Shown here piece after piece: positions 15,449 to 24,804 of a stretch of DNA of 64,000 bases. The number at the start of each line of letters is the position of its first letter. Positions within the stretch are counted from its first letter, which is position 1. Source of the stretch: Avoscillospira_A sp052117125 (GTDB lineage: Bacteria > Bacillota > Clostridia > Oscillospirales > Oscillospiraceae); contig NZ_JBQKJT010000005.1 of NCBI RefSeq assembly GCF_052117125.1, positions 1 to 64,000 of the forward strand, read 5' to 3'. The translations under genes and the position numbers were made by a program. The notes under the pieces were generated by a model. The model was not told the origin of the DNA. It saw nothing but the letters and a program-made list of their open reading frames with translations, and ran no database searches.

Positions 15449-17419
15449 TCAGCACAGCTTCGCACCGGCGGGAATGGCATCGCTGACCATAATCAGATTC
15501 AGCTTTTCCTCGCCCTGCTCCGTGTGGACGGCGGAAAGCAGCATTCCTTGGCTTTCCTGGCCCATCATCTTTCTGGGGGGCAGGTTTGTGATGGCTACCA
15601 ACGTTTTGCCGATGAGCTCCTCAGGCTTGTAGTACATGGCAATGCCGGAGAGAATCTGCCGGTCGGTGCCGGTGCCGTCATCCAGGGTGAACTTCAGCAG
15701 TTTGTTGGACTTCTTCACCGGCTGGCAGTCCTTGACCTTGACGGCCCGCAGATCGCTCTTGCAGAAAGTGTCAAAGTCCACCTGTTCCTGGGCGTAGGGC
15801 TCGATCTCCAGGGCAGGCAGAGCGGCCTTGCGGGCAGCGGCTTCGGCCTCCTCCAGCTCCGCCAGAGCCTTGTCCATGTCCACACGGGGGAACAGATTGG
15901 GGCCGTCGGTGACGGTGGCCGTAGCGGGCAGGAGACCGTACTGGTTCAGGCTGTCCCAATCGTACCGGTCGGCGCCGATGCGCTTCATGATCTCGGCGGA
16001 GGTGGCGGGCATAAAGGGCAGCAGCAGCGCGCCGCAAACGCGGATGGTCTCCAGCAGATTATAGAGCACGCGGGCCAGTCTGGGCTTGTTGGCCTCGTCG
16101 CGGGCCAGGACCCAGGGGGCATTCTCATCAATATACTTGTTGGCGCGGGAAATGACGTTGAACACCTCGGAAAGGGCGTTCTGGAAGGCATACTTCTCCA
16201 TTTGAGCCTCGTAACGGTCCCGGAGACCGGATACCATCTCGATGAGATTGGCGTCCAGGGCGTCGTCGGCCACCTGCTCGGCGGGCAGGGTGCCGCCGAA
16301 ATACTTCTGGGCCATGGCCACGGTGCGGCTGACGATGTTGCCCAGGTCGTTGGCCAGATCGGTGTTGATGGTCTGAATCAGCAGCTCATTGGAAAAGTTG
16401 CCGTCGGAACCGAAGGGGAAGGTCCGCAGCAGGAAGAACCGCAGGGCATCCACGCCGAACATCTCGGCCAGAATATAGGGGTCCACCACATTGCCTTTGG
16501 ACTTGGACATCTTGCCGCCGTCCAGCAGGAGCCAGCCGTGGCCGAATACCTTTTTGGGCAGGGGCATTCCCATGCTCATGAGCATGGCGGGCCAGATGAT
16601 GGAGTGGAACCGGACAATCTCCTTGCCCACAAAATGGACGTCGGCGGGCCAGAACTTGTCATAGTCGTTGTACTTGTCGTTGTACAGGCCCAGGGCGGTA
16701 GTGTAGTTGAACAAAGCATCGATCCATACATAGACCACATGGCCGGGGTCGAAGTCCACCGGCACGCCCCAAGTGAAGGAGGTACGGGACACGCACAGGT
16801 CCTCCAGACCGGGTTTGATGAAGTTGTTCACCATCTCATGGACCCGGGACCGGGGCTCAAGAAAATCGGTGTTTTCCAGCAGGTCCTGAATTTTATCGGC
16901 GTACTTGGAAAGCCGGAAGAAATAGGCCTCCTCCTCGGCGTCCTGGACCTCGCGGCCGCAGTCGGGGCACTTGCCGTCCACCAGCTGACTCTCGGTCCAG
17001 AAAGACTCACAGGGCTTGCAGTATTTACCAGTGTACTTACCCTTGTAAATGTCGCCGTTTTCATACATCTTCTTGAAAATTTTCTGAATGGCGGCCACAT
17101 GATAGTCGTCGGTGGTGCGGATGAACCGGTCGTTGGAGATATTCATGAGCTTCCACAGGTCCAGCACACCCCGGGGACCGGTGACGATATCATCGACAAA
17201 CTGCTGGGGGGTCTTACCGGCCTCCCGGGCCTTGTCCTCGATTTTCTGGCCGTGCTCGTCGGTACCGGTCAGGAACATGACGTCATAGCCCTGCATCCGC
17301 TTGTAGCGGGCCATGGTATCGGTGGCGACGGTGCAATAGGTGTGTCCGATGTGCAGACGGTCGGACGGATAATAAATGGGCGTTGTAATATAAAATTTGC
17401 CCTTACTCGCTTCACTCAC
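15449..17419 (-). CDS. metG: Methionyl-tRNA synthetase with C-terminal tRNA-binding domain
   Basis: MetG charges methionine onto elongator and initiator tRNA. The HIGH-type motif is LHIGHTYC, the zinc knuckle has CKPC and CPDC pairs, and the KMSKS loop is GGKMSKSKGN. An EMAP/Arc1-type tRNA-binding domain occupies about the last 110 residues, ending in NLPPRKMMGQESQGML. I start it at a GTG preceded by TGGAGGA, giving 656 residues; a longer frame upstream has no family similarity. It is transcribed toward the toxin-antitoxin locus. Confidence 0.95.
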   Translation of the reverse strand: MSEASKGKFYITTPIYYPSDRLHIGHTYCTVATDTMARYKRMQGYDVMFLTGTDEHGQKIEDKAREAGKTPQQFVDDIVTGPRGVLDLWKLMNISNDRFIRTTDDYHVAAIQKIFKKMYENGDIYKGKYTGKYCKPCESFWTESQLVDGKCPDCGREVQDAEEEAYFFRLSKYADKIQDLLENTDFLEPRSRVHEMVNNFIKPGLEDLCVSRTSFTWGVPVDFDPGHVVYVWIDALFNYTTALGLYNDKYNDYDKFWPADVHFVGKEIVRFHSIIWPAMLMSMGMPLPKKVFGHGWLLLDGGKMSKSKGNVVDPYILAEMFGVDALRFFLLRTFPFGSDGNFSNELLIQTINTDLANDLGNIVSRTVAMAQKYFGGTLPAEQVADDALDANLIEMVSGLRDRYEAQMEKYAFQNALSEVFNVISRANKYIDENAPWVLARDEANKPRLARVLYNLLETIRVCGALLLPFMPATSAEIMKRIGADRYDWDSLNQYGLLPATATVTDGPNLFPRVDMDKALAELEEAEAAARKAALPALEIEPYAQEQVDFDTFCKSDLRAVKVKDCQPVKKSNKLLKFTLDDGTGTDRQILSGIAMYYKPEELIGKTLVAITNLPPRKMMGQESQGMLLSAVHTEQGEEKLNLIMVSDAIPAGAKLC

Positions 17420-17504
17420 AGGTAATTCCTCCACAAAATAGCAGTTACCGTTAGTATACCAATTCATGCAAAAAATAGCAAGAAACCAACGTGATTTTTT
17501 CCCG

Positions 17505-19520
17505 TTACGACGCCCGAACCGCCAACTGCCGGGCCTGCAACGCCGCCGACAGCAGGAACCGACGGGTTTCGCCGGTGGTAAAGGTGACAGAGACGATGCC
17601 GCCCTGCCGGTCGGTGACGGTACCGGGTCCATAGATCAGATGGTGGACGGCCACACCGGCCTGGTACTGGCTGTCGTCAGGGGCAAACAGCTCCTCAGCG
17701 AAGGACGACGCCAGATCGGCGCTGCGGAACCGGAACACATCCAACTCATTTTTGGCCCGGGTCATGGCTACATAAAAGAGACGGCGCTCCTCCTCCAACT
17801 CCGCCGCCGCTTGCGCATCGGACTGGTTTTCCCGGGGCAGCCGGGGCAGCAGGCCATCGGCCACGTCCAGCAGAATCACCCGGTCGTATTCCAGGCCCTT
17901 ACTGGAATGGATGGTGGACAGAATCAGGCCCCGCTCTCCCCCGCCCCGGCGGATGATATCCCGCAGGACTGCCAACCGCCGCAACAGCGCCGAAGCCGAC
18001 GGTTCCACCGAGCCCAAGGACGCCAAAATGTCCAGCTTGCCCGTGTCGGCCCCCCGCTGGGTCAGATAGTCTCCATAGCCCATAGCGTTCTGAATGCGGC
18101 GTATGGCCGTCTCACCGTCGTCGGTGGCCAGGGATTCCCAGTGGACCGCCAGATTGCGGCACTGACGGCGCATCCACTGACTGCCCAGATCGCTGTCGGC
18201 CAGATAGGATACAGGCAGCTTCCCAGTCCCCCGGCAGGCCCGCACCGCCGCTTCGGCGTTCTGCTTGGAGATGCCCGCGCCCAATTTGAAATAGACCCGC
18301 AGAAAAGCCTCCCCGTCCTCCGGGTCCTGGGACAGATGGATAATGTCGGTCACATCCCGTAAAATCCGATGGGTGAAAAAACCGGAATCCACCTGACGGC
18401 ACCGGTATGGCAGCCCCTTCCGCTCCAGCCGGTCGATAAGGGGCAGGGCGCTGTCGTTATCCCGGTACAGCACCGCCGTATCCGACGGCAGTTCCGCCGC
18501 CAGTTCCAGCAGCGGCGCGTACTGGCTGTCCCGGTCGGCTACGGTGATGGCCTTGAGGATGGCGCCGCCGTCCCGGGTCGCCGTCATGGTCTTTTCCCGG
18601 CGATTTTGGTTCTGGGCAATGAACCGGTTGGCCACCCGGACCAAATCCGGTAAGGACCGGTAATTCTGCTCCAAAAACAGAATTTTGGCCCCCGGATGGG
18701 TGTCCTCAAAGTGGACCAGCGCCGACGGGTCCGCGGCCCGGAAGCCGTAGATGGACTGGTCCTCGTCGCCCACCAGAAACAGGTTGCCCCCCGGCCCGGC
18801 CAACAGGTCCAGAATGGCGTGCTGAATGCGGGAGGTGTCCTGGGCCTCGTCCACCAGGATGTAGGGATACTGGGTGCGGAACACTTCCAACACCGCCGGA
18901 TAGCGTTTGAGAATTTGCAGGGCATATACCAGCTGGTCGTCGTAGTCCATGCGGCACTGTTCCCGCAAAACCTGGTTGTACCGGCGGTACAGCGCGGGAA
19001 ATTCCACGCCCTCCAACTCCCCATCGTCGAAGTCCTCCGGGGCGGTCATGGAGTTCTTGATGTAGGTAATGGCCGTCTGTAGCGCCTTGACGGTGTTCTC
19101 GTTGGCAAACTCCCCCGTCTGTTCCCGGCAAAGCTGACCCAGCAATGCCGCCTGGGGACCCGGCTCCAACAAAGAGAACGCCTGCCGCCCCAGCATCCGC
19201 TCATACTGGCGGATGACCGTATGGCACAGGCCGTTGATGGTGCGGAATGCCAGCTGGGCCGCCAGTTCGCCGCCGAACCGGGCGGCAAACCGCTCCCGCA
19301 TGTCCTTGGAGGAGGCCACCGTATAGGTCATGGTCAAAATGTTGGACGGATGGACGCCGTACACATAGATCAGACAGGCAATGCGCGTGACCAGTGCCGT
19401 GGTCTTGCCGCTGCCCGGTACGGCCAGCAGCAGCACCAGTCCCCGGTGGGTCTCCACGGCGGCGGCCTGCTGTTCATTGAGGTCCGGCGCCAGCTGCGCC
19501 CGAAAGTCTGCAAAGGTCAT
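17505..19520 (-). CDS. UvrD/PcrA-type ATP-dependent DNA helicase
   Basis: A superfamily 1A helicase of 671 residues that would unwind duplex DNA 3' to 5' in repair or replication restart. Motifs in order: Walker A AVPGSGKTTALVTR, motif II ILVDEAQDTSRIQ, motif III GDEDQSIYGFRAADP, motif V-like STIHSSKGLEYDRVIL and motif VI RRLFYVAMTRAKNEL. The C-terminal tail (HHLIYGPGTVTDRQGG) resembles the SH3-like tail of PcrA. The start MTFADFRAQ follows AAGGAG; a longer frame upstream crosses its own promoter. It may be a second helicase besides a canonical pcrA, so no symbol is given. Confidence 0.92.
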   Translation of the reverse strand: MTFADFRAQLAPDLNEQQAAAVETHRGLVLLLAVPGSGKTTALVTRIACLIYVYGVHPSNILTMTYTVASSKDMRERFAARFGGELAAQLAFRTINGLCHTVIRQYERMLGRQAFSLLEPGPQAALLGQLCREQTGEFANENTVKALQTAITYIKNSMTAPEDFDDGELEGVEFPALYRRYNQVLREQCRMDYDDQLVYALQILKRYPAVLEVFRTQYPYILVDEAQDTSRIQHAILDLLAGPGGNLFLVGDEDQSIYGFRAADPSALVHFEDTHPGAKILFLEQNYRSLPDLVRVANRFIAQNQNRREKTMTATRDGGAILKAITVADRDSQYAPLLELAAELPSDTAVLYRDNDSALPLIDRLERKGLPYRCRQVDSGFFTHRILRDVTDIIHLSQDPEDGEAFLRVYFKLGAGISKQNAEAAVRACRGTGKLPVSYLADSDLGSQWMRRQCRNLAVHWESLATDDGETAIRRIQNAMGYGDYLTQRGADTGKLDILASLGSVEPSASALLRRLAVLRDIIRRGGGERGLILSTIHSSKGLEYDRVILLDVADGLLPRLPRENQSDAQAAAELEEERRLFYVAMTRAKNELDVFRFRSADLASSFAEELFAPDDSQYQAGVAVHHLIYGPGTVTDRQGGIVSVTFTTGETRRFLLSAALQARQLAVRAS

Positions 19521-19557
19521 AGTCTGCTCCTTTGGTCGCTTTAACGTGATTCTTTTT

Positions 19558-19586
19558 ATTATACTGCGGTTTTGCTGTCCGGGCAA
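19558..19586 (-). promoter_or_regulatory. Promoter of the helicase gene
   Basis: TTGCCC (19586-19581), a 17-base spacer and TATAAT (19563-19558) on the minus strand. Confidence 0.75.
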
Positions 19587-19596
19587 GCGGCAGCGC

Positions 19597-19625
19597 TTGA
19601 CAGGGCTGTATTTTTTCGATACGAT
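19597..19625 (+). promoter_or_regulatory. Promoter of the sodium symporter gene
   Basis: TTGACA (19597-19602), a 17-base spacer and TACGAT (19620-19625). A short hairpin (GCTAC / GTAGC) lies in the leader before AAAAAAGGAG. Confidence 0.75.
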
Positions 19626-19681
19626 AAATGCGCTACCGTCACTGTAGCACTTTGGTGTGAAAAAAGGAGAAATCACAGAAG

Positions 19682-21037
19682 ATGAAACGAGAGAACTTCC
19701 AATCCCGATTGGGATTTCTGCTGGTCAGTGCCGGATGCGCCATCGGCATTGGCAACGTGTGGAAATTTCCCTATGTGACCGGTGCCAACGGCGGCGGCGT
19801 GTTCGTGCTGTTCTATCTGCTGTTTCTGGTCATTATGGGCGTCCCAGTGCTGACGATGGAACTGGCCATGGGCCGGGCCAGCCGAAAAAGCGCCGTCCTT
19901 GGCTACAAGGCGTTGGAGCCCAAGGGCAGCAAGTGGCACCTCCACGGCTGGGTATGCGTCCTGGGCTGTCTGATTCTGATGATGTACTATACCACCGTGG
20001 CCGGCTGGATGCTGGGGTACTTTTTCAAGTTCCTGACGGGGCAGTTCACCGCTACCATGGACACCACCGCCGTGGACGGCGTGTTCAACACCATGCTGGC
20101 CAACCCGGCGGAAATGACCATTTTTATGGGAATCATTGTGGCAGCCGGTTTTGCCGTCTGCTCCTTTGGCATTCAGAAGGGTTTGGAGCGGATCTCCAAG
20201 TGGATGATGCTGGCGCTGCTGGCCCTGATTGTCATTCTGGCCGTCAACTCCATTCTGCTGGACGACACTGGCGAGGGCTTGAAATTCTATCTGCTGCCCG
20301 ACTTTGACCGGGCCATGGAAGTTGGTCTGGGAAACGTCATCATGGCCGCCATGAATCAGGCGTTTTTCACCCTGAGCCTGGGTATTGCCGCCATTGAGAT
20401 TTTCGGCAGCTTCATGTCCCGGGACCACAGCCTCACCGGCGAGGCCGTCCGCATCTGTGTACTGGACACCTTTGTGGCCATTATGTCCGGTCTCATCATT
20501 TTTCCGGCCTGCTTCGCCTTCGGCGTGGAGCCGGGCAACGGTCCTCCCCTGATTTTCCAGACGCTGCCCAATGTGTTCCTAAACATGACCGGTGGCCGTG
20601 TATGGGGTACCCTGTTCTTCCTCTTTATGACCTTTGCCAGCTTTACCACCGTCATTGCCGTCTTTGAGAATCTTCTGTCCAGCGCCATCGACAACTTCGG
20701 CTGGAGCCGCAAAAAGGCCGTCCTGATTCATCTGGTGGCAGTGTTCCTGCTGAGCCTGCCCTGTGTCCTGGGCTACAACCTCTGGAGTGGCGTGAAACCC
20801 CTGGGTATGGACGACATTTTGACCTTTGAAGACTTTGTAGTGAGCAATCTGCTGCTGCCCCTGGGTTCTTTGGTGTATCTGCTGTTCTGCGTCAGCAAAT
20901 GGGGCTGGGGCTTTGACAACTATTTGGCCGAGTGCAACACCGGCACGGGGTTGAAAATGCCCCGGTATTTCAAGTTTTATTTCCAGTTCATCCTGCCCAT
21001 CCTGGTCTTGGTAATTCTGATTCAGGGTCTGATCTGA
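19682..21037 (+). CDS. Neurotransmitter:sodium symporter (NSS/SNF) family transporter
   Basis: This 451-residue membrane protein probably imports an amino acid or related amine with sodium. The first helix RLGFLLVSAGCAIGIGNVWKFPY has the unwound, ion-binding glycines and the NVWKFPY motif characteristic of LeuT-like NSS proteins. About eleven hydrophobic helices follow. The substrate cannot be read from the sequence. It is a single-gene unit between its own promoter and a bidirectional terminator, divergent from the helicase. Confidence 0.92.
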   Translation: MKRENFQSRLGFLLVSAGCAIGIGNVWKFPYVTGANGGGVFVLFYLLFLVIMGVPVLTMELAMGRASRKSAVLGYKALEPKGSKWHLHGWVCVLGCLILMMYYTTVAGWMLGYFFKFLTGQFTATMDTTAVDGVFNTMLANPAEMTIFMGIIVAAGFAVCSFGIQKGLERISKWMMLALLALIVILAVNSILLDDTGEGLKFYLLPDFDRAMEVGLGNVIMAAMNQAFFTLSLGIAAIEIFGSFMSRDHSLTGEAVRICVLDTFVAIMSGLIIFPACFAFGVEPGNGPPLIFQTLPNVFLNMTGGRVWGTLFFLFMTFASFTTVIAVFENLLSSAIDNFGWSRKKAVLIHLVAVFLLSLPCVLGYNLWSGVKPLGMDDILTFEDFVVSNLLLPLGSLVYLLFCVSKWGWGFDNYLAECNTGTGLKMPRYFKFYFQFILPILVLVILIQGLI

Positions 21038-21043
21038 TGGGTC

Positions 21044-21078
21044 AAAAAATGCCTCCGGCGTGGCCGGAGGCATTTTTT
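21044..21078. terminator. Bidirectional terminator between the symporter and pyk
   Basis: A 9-bp GC-rich stem (GCCTCCGGC / GCCGGAGGC), extended by AAAAAAT / ATTTTTT on both sides. Confidence 0.93.
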
Positions 21079-21102
21079 ATGGATGCAATTGCAGGAAATT
21101 AC

Positions 21103-22533
21103 TCAGCGTCTTTCGCCAACGACTTCCACCTTCAGCAGGTTGGTGGAGCCCGGAGTATCCACGGGGACACCGGCGGCAATGACCACCAGGTCGCCATTGG
21201 TCACCATATCGATCTGCTTGGCGCAGTCGATGGCATGGCGCATCAGGTCATCGGAGTTCTTCTGGAGCTGGGCCAGCACAGGGAACACACCCCAGTTCAT
21301 GCCCATCTGGTGGTACGTCTTCTCCACATGGGTGGCAGCCACAATGGGCACAAAGGGACGGAACTTGGACATACGGCGAGCCGTGTGGCCGTACTTGGTC
21401 ACCACAATGATGGCCTTGGCATGGACGTCCATGGCCATGGTGCAGGCGGCGTCGCAGACAGCGTTGGTCTTGTCGGCCAGTTCCAGATCAAAGCGGATCT
21501 TGCGGTTTGCCAGCATATCGAAGGCATCCTTCTCGGCCTGGGTGGCAATCTTGGCCATGACCTGGACAGCCTCTACGGGATACTTGCCGGCAGCGGTCTC
21601 GCCGGACAGCATAACAGCGCTGGTGCCGTCAAACACAGCGTTGGCCACGTCGGTAATCTCGGCACGGGTGGGGCTGGCGCTGGTCATCATGGAGTCCAGC
21701 ATCTGTGTGGCGGTGATGACAATCTTGCCGGCCTGGTTGCAGCGGCGGATGAAGCGCTTCTGCAAGCCGGGCAGACGCTCAAACTCAATTTCCACGCCCA
21801 TGTCGCCGCGGGCGACCATGATGCCGTCGGACTCCCGGAGAATCTCGTTGAAGTTCTCCACGCCCTCAATGTTCTCAATCTTGGAGATGATCTTGATGTC
21901 GTGGCCGCCGTGGTAGTCCAGGAACTTCCGCAGGGAGATAACATCCTCCTTGTTGCGGGTGAAGGACGCGGCGATGTAGTCCACGTTCTGCTCAATGCCA
22001 AAGAGAATATCATTCTTGTCCTGCTCGCTCAGATAGGGCAGGGACAGGCGGGAATGGGGAATGTTGATGGACTTGCGGTTCCGGACAATACCGCCGTGGA
22101 CCACCACGCAGTGGACCTCGGACTCGGTGCAGTGATCCACCCGCAGCTCCAGCTTGCCGTCGTCGATGAGGATGCGCTCGCCGCCCTTGAGGTCCTTGGG
22201 CAGGTCCCGATAGGTGATGGTAGCCCGCTCGGCGGTACCCTCTACATCCTCGATGGTCAGCACAAAGGGCTTTCCGTCCTCCAGGGTCGCCCGGCCGTCC
22301 ACAAACTCCTTGAGACGGATTTCAGGGCCTTTGGTATCCAACATAATCGCCAGAGGCACATTCAGACGATCCCGGACCGTGCGGACCAGCTGAATACGGC
22401 CGCCGTGCTCTTCATAATCACCGTGAGAGAAATTGAGGCGGGCGACGTTCATGCCGCTGCGCACCATCTTCTCAAGGGTCTCCTCATTGCTGCAAGCGGG
22501 GCCCATGGTGCAGATAATTTTCGTTCTACGCAT
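21103..22533 (-). CDS. pyk: Pyruvate kinase
   Basis: Pyruvate kinase converts phosphoenolpyruvate and ADP to pyruvate and ATP at the end of glycolysis. The start MRRTKIICTMGPACSN is typical and is preceded by AAAGGA. The active-site signature KIISKIENIEGVENF and the following GIMVARGDMGVEI are intact. At 476 residues it has the usual three-domain length and lacks the extra PEP-utiliser domain found in bacilli. An extended -10 (TGTTATGAT) lies upstream on the minus strand near 22600. Confidence 0.97.
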   Translation of the reverse strand: MRRTKIICTMGPACSNEETLEKMVRSGMNVARLNFSHGDYEEHGGRIQLVRTVRDRLNVPLAIMLDTKGPEIRLKEFVDGRATLEDGKPFVLTIEDVEGTAERATITYRDLPKDLKGGERILIDDGKLELRVDHCTESEVHCVVVHGGIVRNRKSINIPHSRLSLPYLSEQDKNDILFGIEQNVDYIAASFTRNKEDVISLRKFLDYHGGHDIKIISKIENIEGVENFNEILRESDGIMVARGDMGVEIEFERLPGLQKRFIRRCNQAGKIVITATQMLDSMMTSASPTRAEITDVANAVFDGTSAVMLSGETAAGKYPVEAVQVMAKIATQAEKDAFDMLANRKIRFDLELADKTNAVCDAACTMAMDVHAKAIIVVTKYGHTARRMSKFRPFVPIVAATHVEKTYHQMGMNWGVFPVLAQLQKNSDDLMRHAIDCAKQIDMVTNGDLVVIAAGVPVDTPGSTNLLKVEVVGERR

Positions 22534-22737
22534 ACGTTCGAATATCCTTTCCAAACACAATTTCAAATTTTAGATCAATATTCTGCTTGTATATCATAAC
22601 AGATATTGGCCAAAAATTCTGCACAAATTGAAGAAAAGTTTATAAATTTTTTGTATGGAGTTCTAATAAAACTGTTCTGTCCACGGTGGGCATTTGCACT
22701 GTTTCTGTCCATTTATTATGGACACTTGTCTGCTCTT

Positions 22738-23445
22738 TCAGTCGCCCTCCACCATGCGGTAGCCCACACCCATCTCGGTGAAAATAAACTGGGGCTTACC
22801 GGGATTTTCCTCGATTTTCCGTCGAATATTGGCCATGTTCACCCGAAGAATCTGGTTGTCGCTGCTGCCGTTGGGGCCCCATACGGCTTTGAGCAGCATA
22901 TCATAGGTGAGCACTCGCCCGGCGTGTTTGGCCAGCAAGGCCACAATACGGAATTCATTCTGCGTCAGCTTGGCGTCCCGTCCGTCCACATAGGCGTGCC
23001 GTTTATCGAAATCCACCACCAGAGGACCTGCGGTGAACTTGCCTGTCTGGGCCATGGCCCCCTCCAAACTGCTGCTGCGGGCGTGGCGCAGGGCCGTCCG
23101 CACCCGGGCCAGCAGTTCGCTGGTGCCGAAGGGTTTCGTCACATAGTCGTCGGCGCCCATGTCCAGCGCCTCTACCTTGTCGTGTTCCTGCGTCCGGGCC
23201 GATACGACAATAATGGGCATCTGGGACCACTGCCGGATGTTGCGGATGATCTCCTTGCCGTCCATATCCGGCAATCCCAGGTCCAGAAGAATTACATCGG
23301 GGCAATGGGACGAAGCCATCATCAGGCCGTCGGCGCCGCTGGCGGAGCGGAGCACCGTAAAGTCATTGGCGGACAGGATGGTGCTCATAAAGCTGGCAAT
23401 GTTGGGCTCGTCCTCAATAATCAGAATCTTTGGTTTCACTGTCAT
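22738..23445 (-). CDS. KdpE-type response regulator
   Basis: This is an OmpR/PhoB-class regulator of 235 residues. The receiver domain has the phosphorylated aspartate in VILLDLGLPDMDG and the conserved lysine in DYVTKPFG, and the C-terminal winged helix contains LKAVWGPNGSSDNQILRVNMANIRRKIE. The sequence is closest in style to KdpE. Its ATG overlaps the stop of the kinase gene by four bases (ATGA). No kdpFABC potassium pump genes are in the window, so the target may differ from that of classical KdpE. Confidence 0.9.
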   Translation of the reverse strand: MTVKPKILIIEDEPNIASFMSTILSANDFTVLRSASGADGLMMASSHCPDVILLDLGLPDMDGKEIIRNIRQWSQMPIIVVSARTQEHDKVEALDMGADDYVTKPFGTSELLARVRTALRHARSSSLEGAMAQTGKFTAGPLVVDFDKRHAYVDGRDAKLTQNEFRIVALLAKHAGRVLTYDMLLKAVWGPNGSSDNQILRVNMANIRRKIEENPGKPQFIFTEMGVGYRMVEGD

Positions 23446-24533
23446 ACGGTTTCGTCCTCCAATGGTAGGGTAAACTCCACCGCCGCGCCGCCCTTGGGGC
23501 GGTTATAGGCGGCCATCCGGCCGCCATGGGCCAGGATGATGGTATTGCAAACGCTCAGGCCGATGCCCAGACTGCGGCGGCTGTCGCTGCACTCCTGGTC
23601 ATCGTGGGAAATGGACTGTTCAAAGAGCCGGCCCAAAATGGCCGGTTCAATGCCGCACCCGTCATCCTCCACCCGAAATACGGCCAAATCCCCCCGGCGC
23701 TCCAGAATCAGACCGATATGGGCGGCGTTTTTGCCGTGTAGGATGGCGTTTTCCAGCAGGTTGATCAGCACCTGCTCAATGAGCATGGCATCCATGGCCA
23801 CCATCAGCAGCTCGTTCGGTACGGAAACGGTTACATCCTGCTGTGGGAACCGCTTGTGCAGCCGGTCCACGGCGGCACTGACCACCTCTTCGGCCACCTC
23901 CACCTGCTTTTGCAGCCGAGCCTCGCTGGTGCCGTCGTCCATCCGGGTCACCGACAGGAGATTTTCCACCATGCGGATCAGCCATTGGGCGTCCTCGCCG
24001 ATTTCCCTGGCCAACTGCTGCCGTTCCGGCTCCGTCAGCCGTCCGTCATCATCGGCCAGGGCCGAACTGGCCCCCAGAATGGAGGTCAGCGGCGTCCGCA
24101 GGTCGTGGGATACAGCCCGCAGCAGATTGCTGCGGGTCTTTTCCCGCTCCGCCTCCACCCGGAGACTGCTCTGCCGCTTGATCTGGGTGGTCATGGCGCT
24201 GGTGGCTACGGATACGGCCAGCATACAGAGAATGGTCAACGGATAGCCGGAAATGGTGAAATTAAAGGCAAAATACGGAAAGGTAAAAAAATAGTTGACG
24301 GCCAACACGCACAGACAGGAGGCGGCAATGCCGTAGAAAAACCCCGTGGTAAACCGGGAGATCAGAAACACGGCCAGCAGATACAGCTCCGCCACATAGT
24401 GACCCTGGGGGTCCATCTGCCACAGGGCCAGACACAGCAGAGACACCCCCAGCAAAATACCTGCCGTCACCGCTGTATCCCGCCGGGACAGGTGGAGCCG
24501 CTGCACCAGTCTCCGCAGATTACCGGTCTGCAT
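23442..24533 (-). CDS. KdpD-like sensor histidine kinase lacking the KdpD/Usp N-terminus
   Basis: The 363-residue kinase starts with four membrane helices of the DUF4118 (KdpD transmembrane) type. A HisKA domain follows with SHDLRTPLTSILGA, then an ATPase domain with N box NLLENAILHG, G1 VEDDGCGIE and G2 GIGLSVCNTI. The cytoplasmic KdpD and universal-stress domains that precede the helices in classical KdpD are absent. I use the ATG at 24533, which has AAAGGCGG upstream; 24566 has no obvious site. It is translationally coupled to the regulator. Confidence 0.88.
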   Translation of the reverse strand: MQTGNLRRLVQRLHLSRRDTAVTAGILLGVSLLCLALWQMDPQGHYVAELYLLAVFLISRFTTGFFYGIAASCLCVLAVNYFFTFPYFAFNFTISGYPLTILCMLAVSVATSAMTTQIKRQSSLRVEAEREKTRSNLLRAVSHDLRTPLTSILGASSALADDDGRLTEPERQQLAREIGEDAQWLIRMVENLLSVTRMDDGTSEARLQKQVEVAEEVVSAAVDRLHKRFPQQDVTVSVPNELLMVAMDAMLIEQVLINLLENAILHGKNAAHIGLILERRGDLAVFRVEDDGCGIEPAILGRLFEQSISHDDQECSDSRRSLGIGLSVCNTIILAHGGRMAAYNRPKGGAAVEFTLPLEDETV

Positions 24534-24664
24534 GGGTCCCACCGCCTTTCTGAAAAGTGGAACCATTATAGCAGATTTTTGATGGAAAAAACAGAGGTTT
24601 GGCCCGTTAAGAAGTCGTTAATGCACTGTATCATGCTTCTGCGCAATTGGGGGTAGCAGATATG

Positions 24665-24708
24665 GAAAAGGCCGCCGTCCACCACCCAATGGGGCGGGTA
24701 CGGCAGCC
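24665..24708 (-). terminator. Terminator after the amidase gene
   Basis: On the minus strand GGCTGCCGT pairs with ACGGCGGCC (24708-24700 with 24678-24670), with a further ACCC/TGGG pairing inside and TTTT after it. Confidence 0.75.
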
Positions 24709-24746
24709 TTGGGGCTGACACCCCGGGGATTGCTCCGATTACGAAT

Positions 24747-24796
24747 GGCACTGGAGATGGTGTACCCCTGCACTCTGTTTCTTACGCTCCAGTACC
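24747..24796 (-). other. Structured segment downstream of the amidase gene
   Basis: Just after the amidase stop, GGTACTGGAG and CTCCAGTGCC (minus strand, 24796-24787 and 24756-24747) form a 10-bp stem with a 30-base loop. It lies between the gene and its terminator. It could be a stabilising 3' UTR fold or part of a small RNA; no known family is recognised. Confidence 0.4.
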
Positions 24797-24804
24797 GCGC
24801 GCTC

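Noticed and set aside
24566..24751. 61-residue open frame upstream of the kinase gene
   Set aside because: It overlaps the amidase terminator fold, has no ribosome-binding site and no recognisable similarity.
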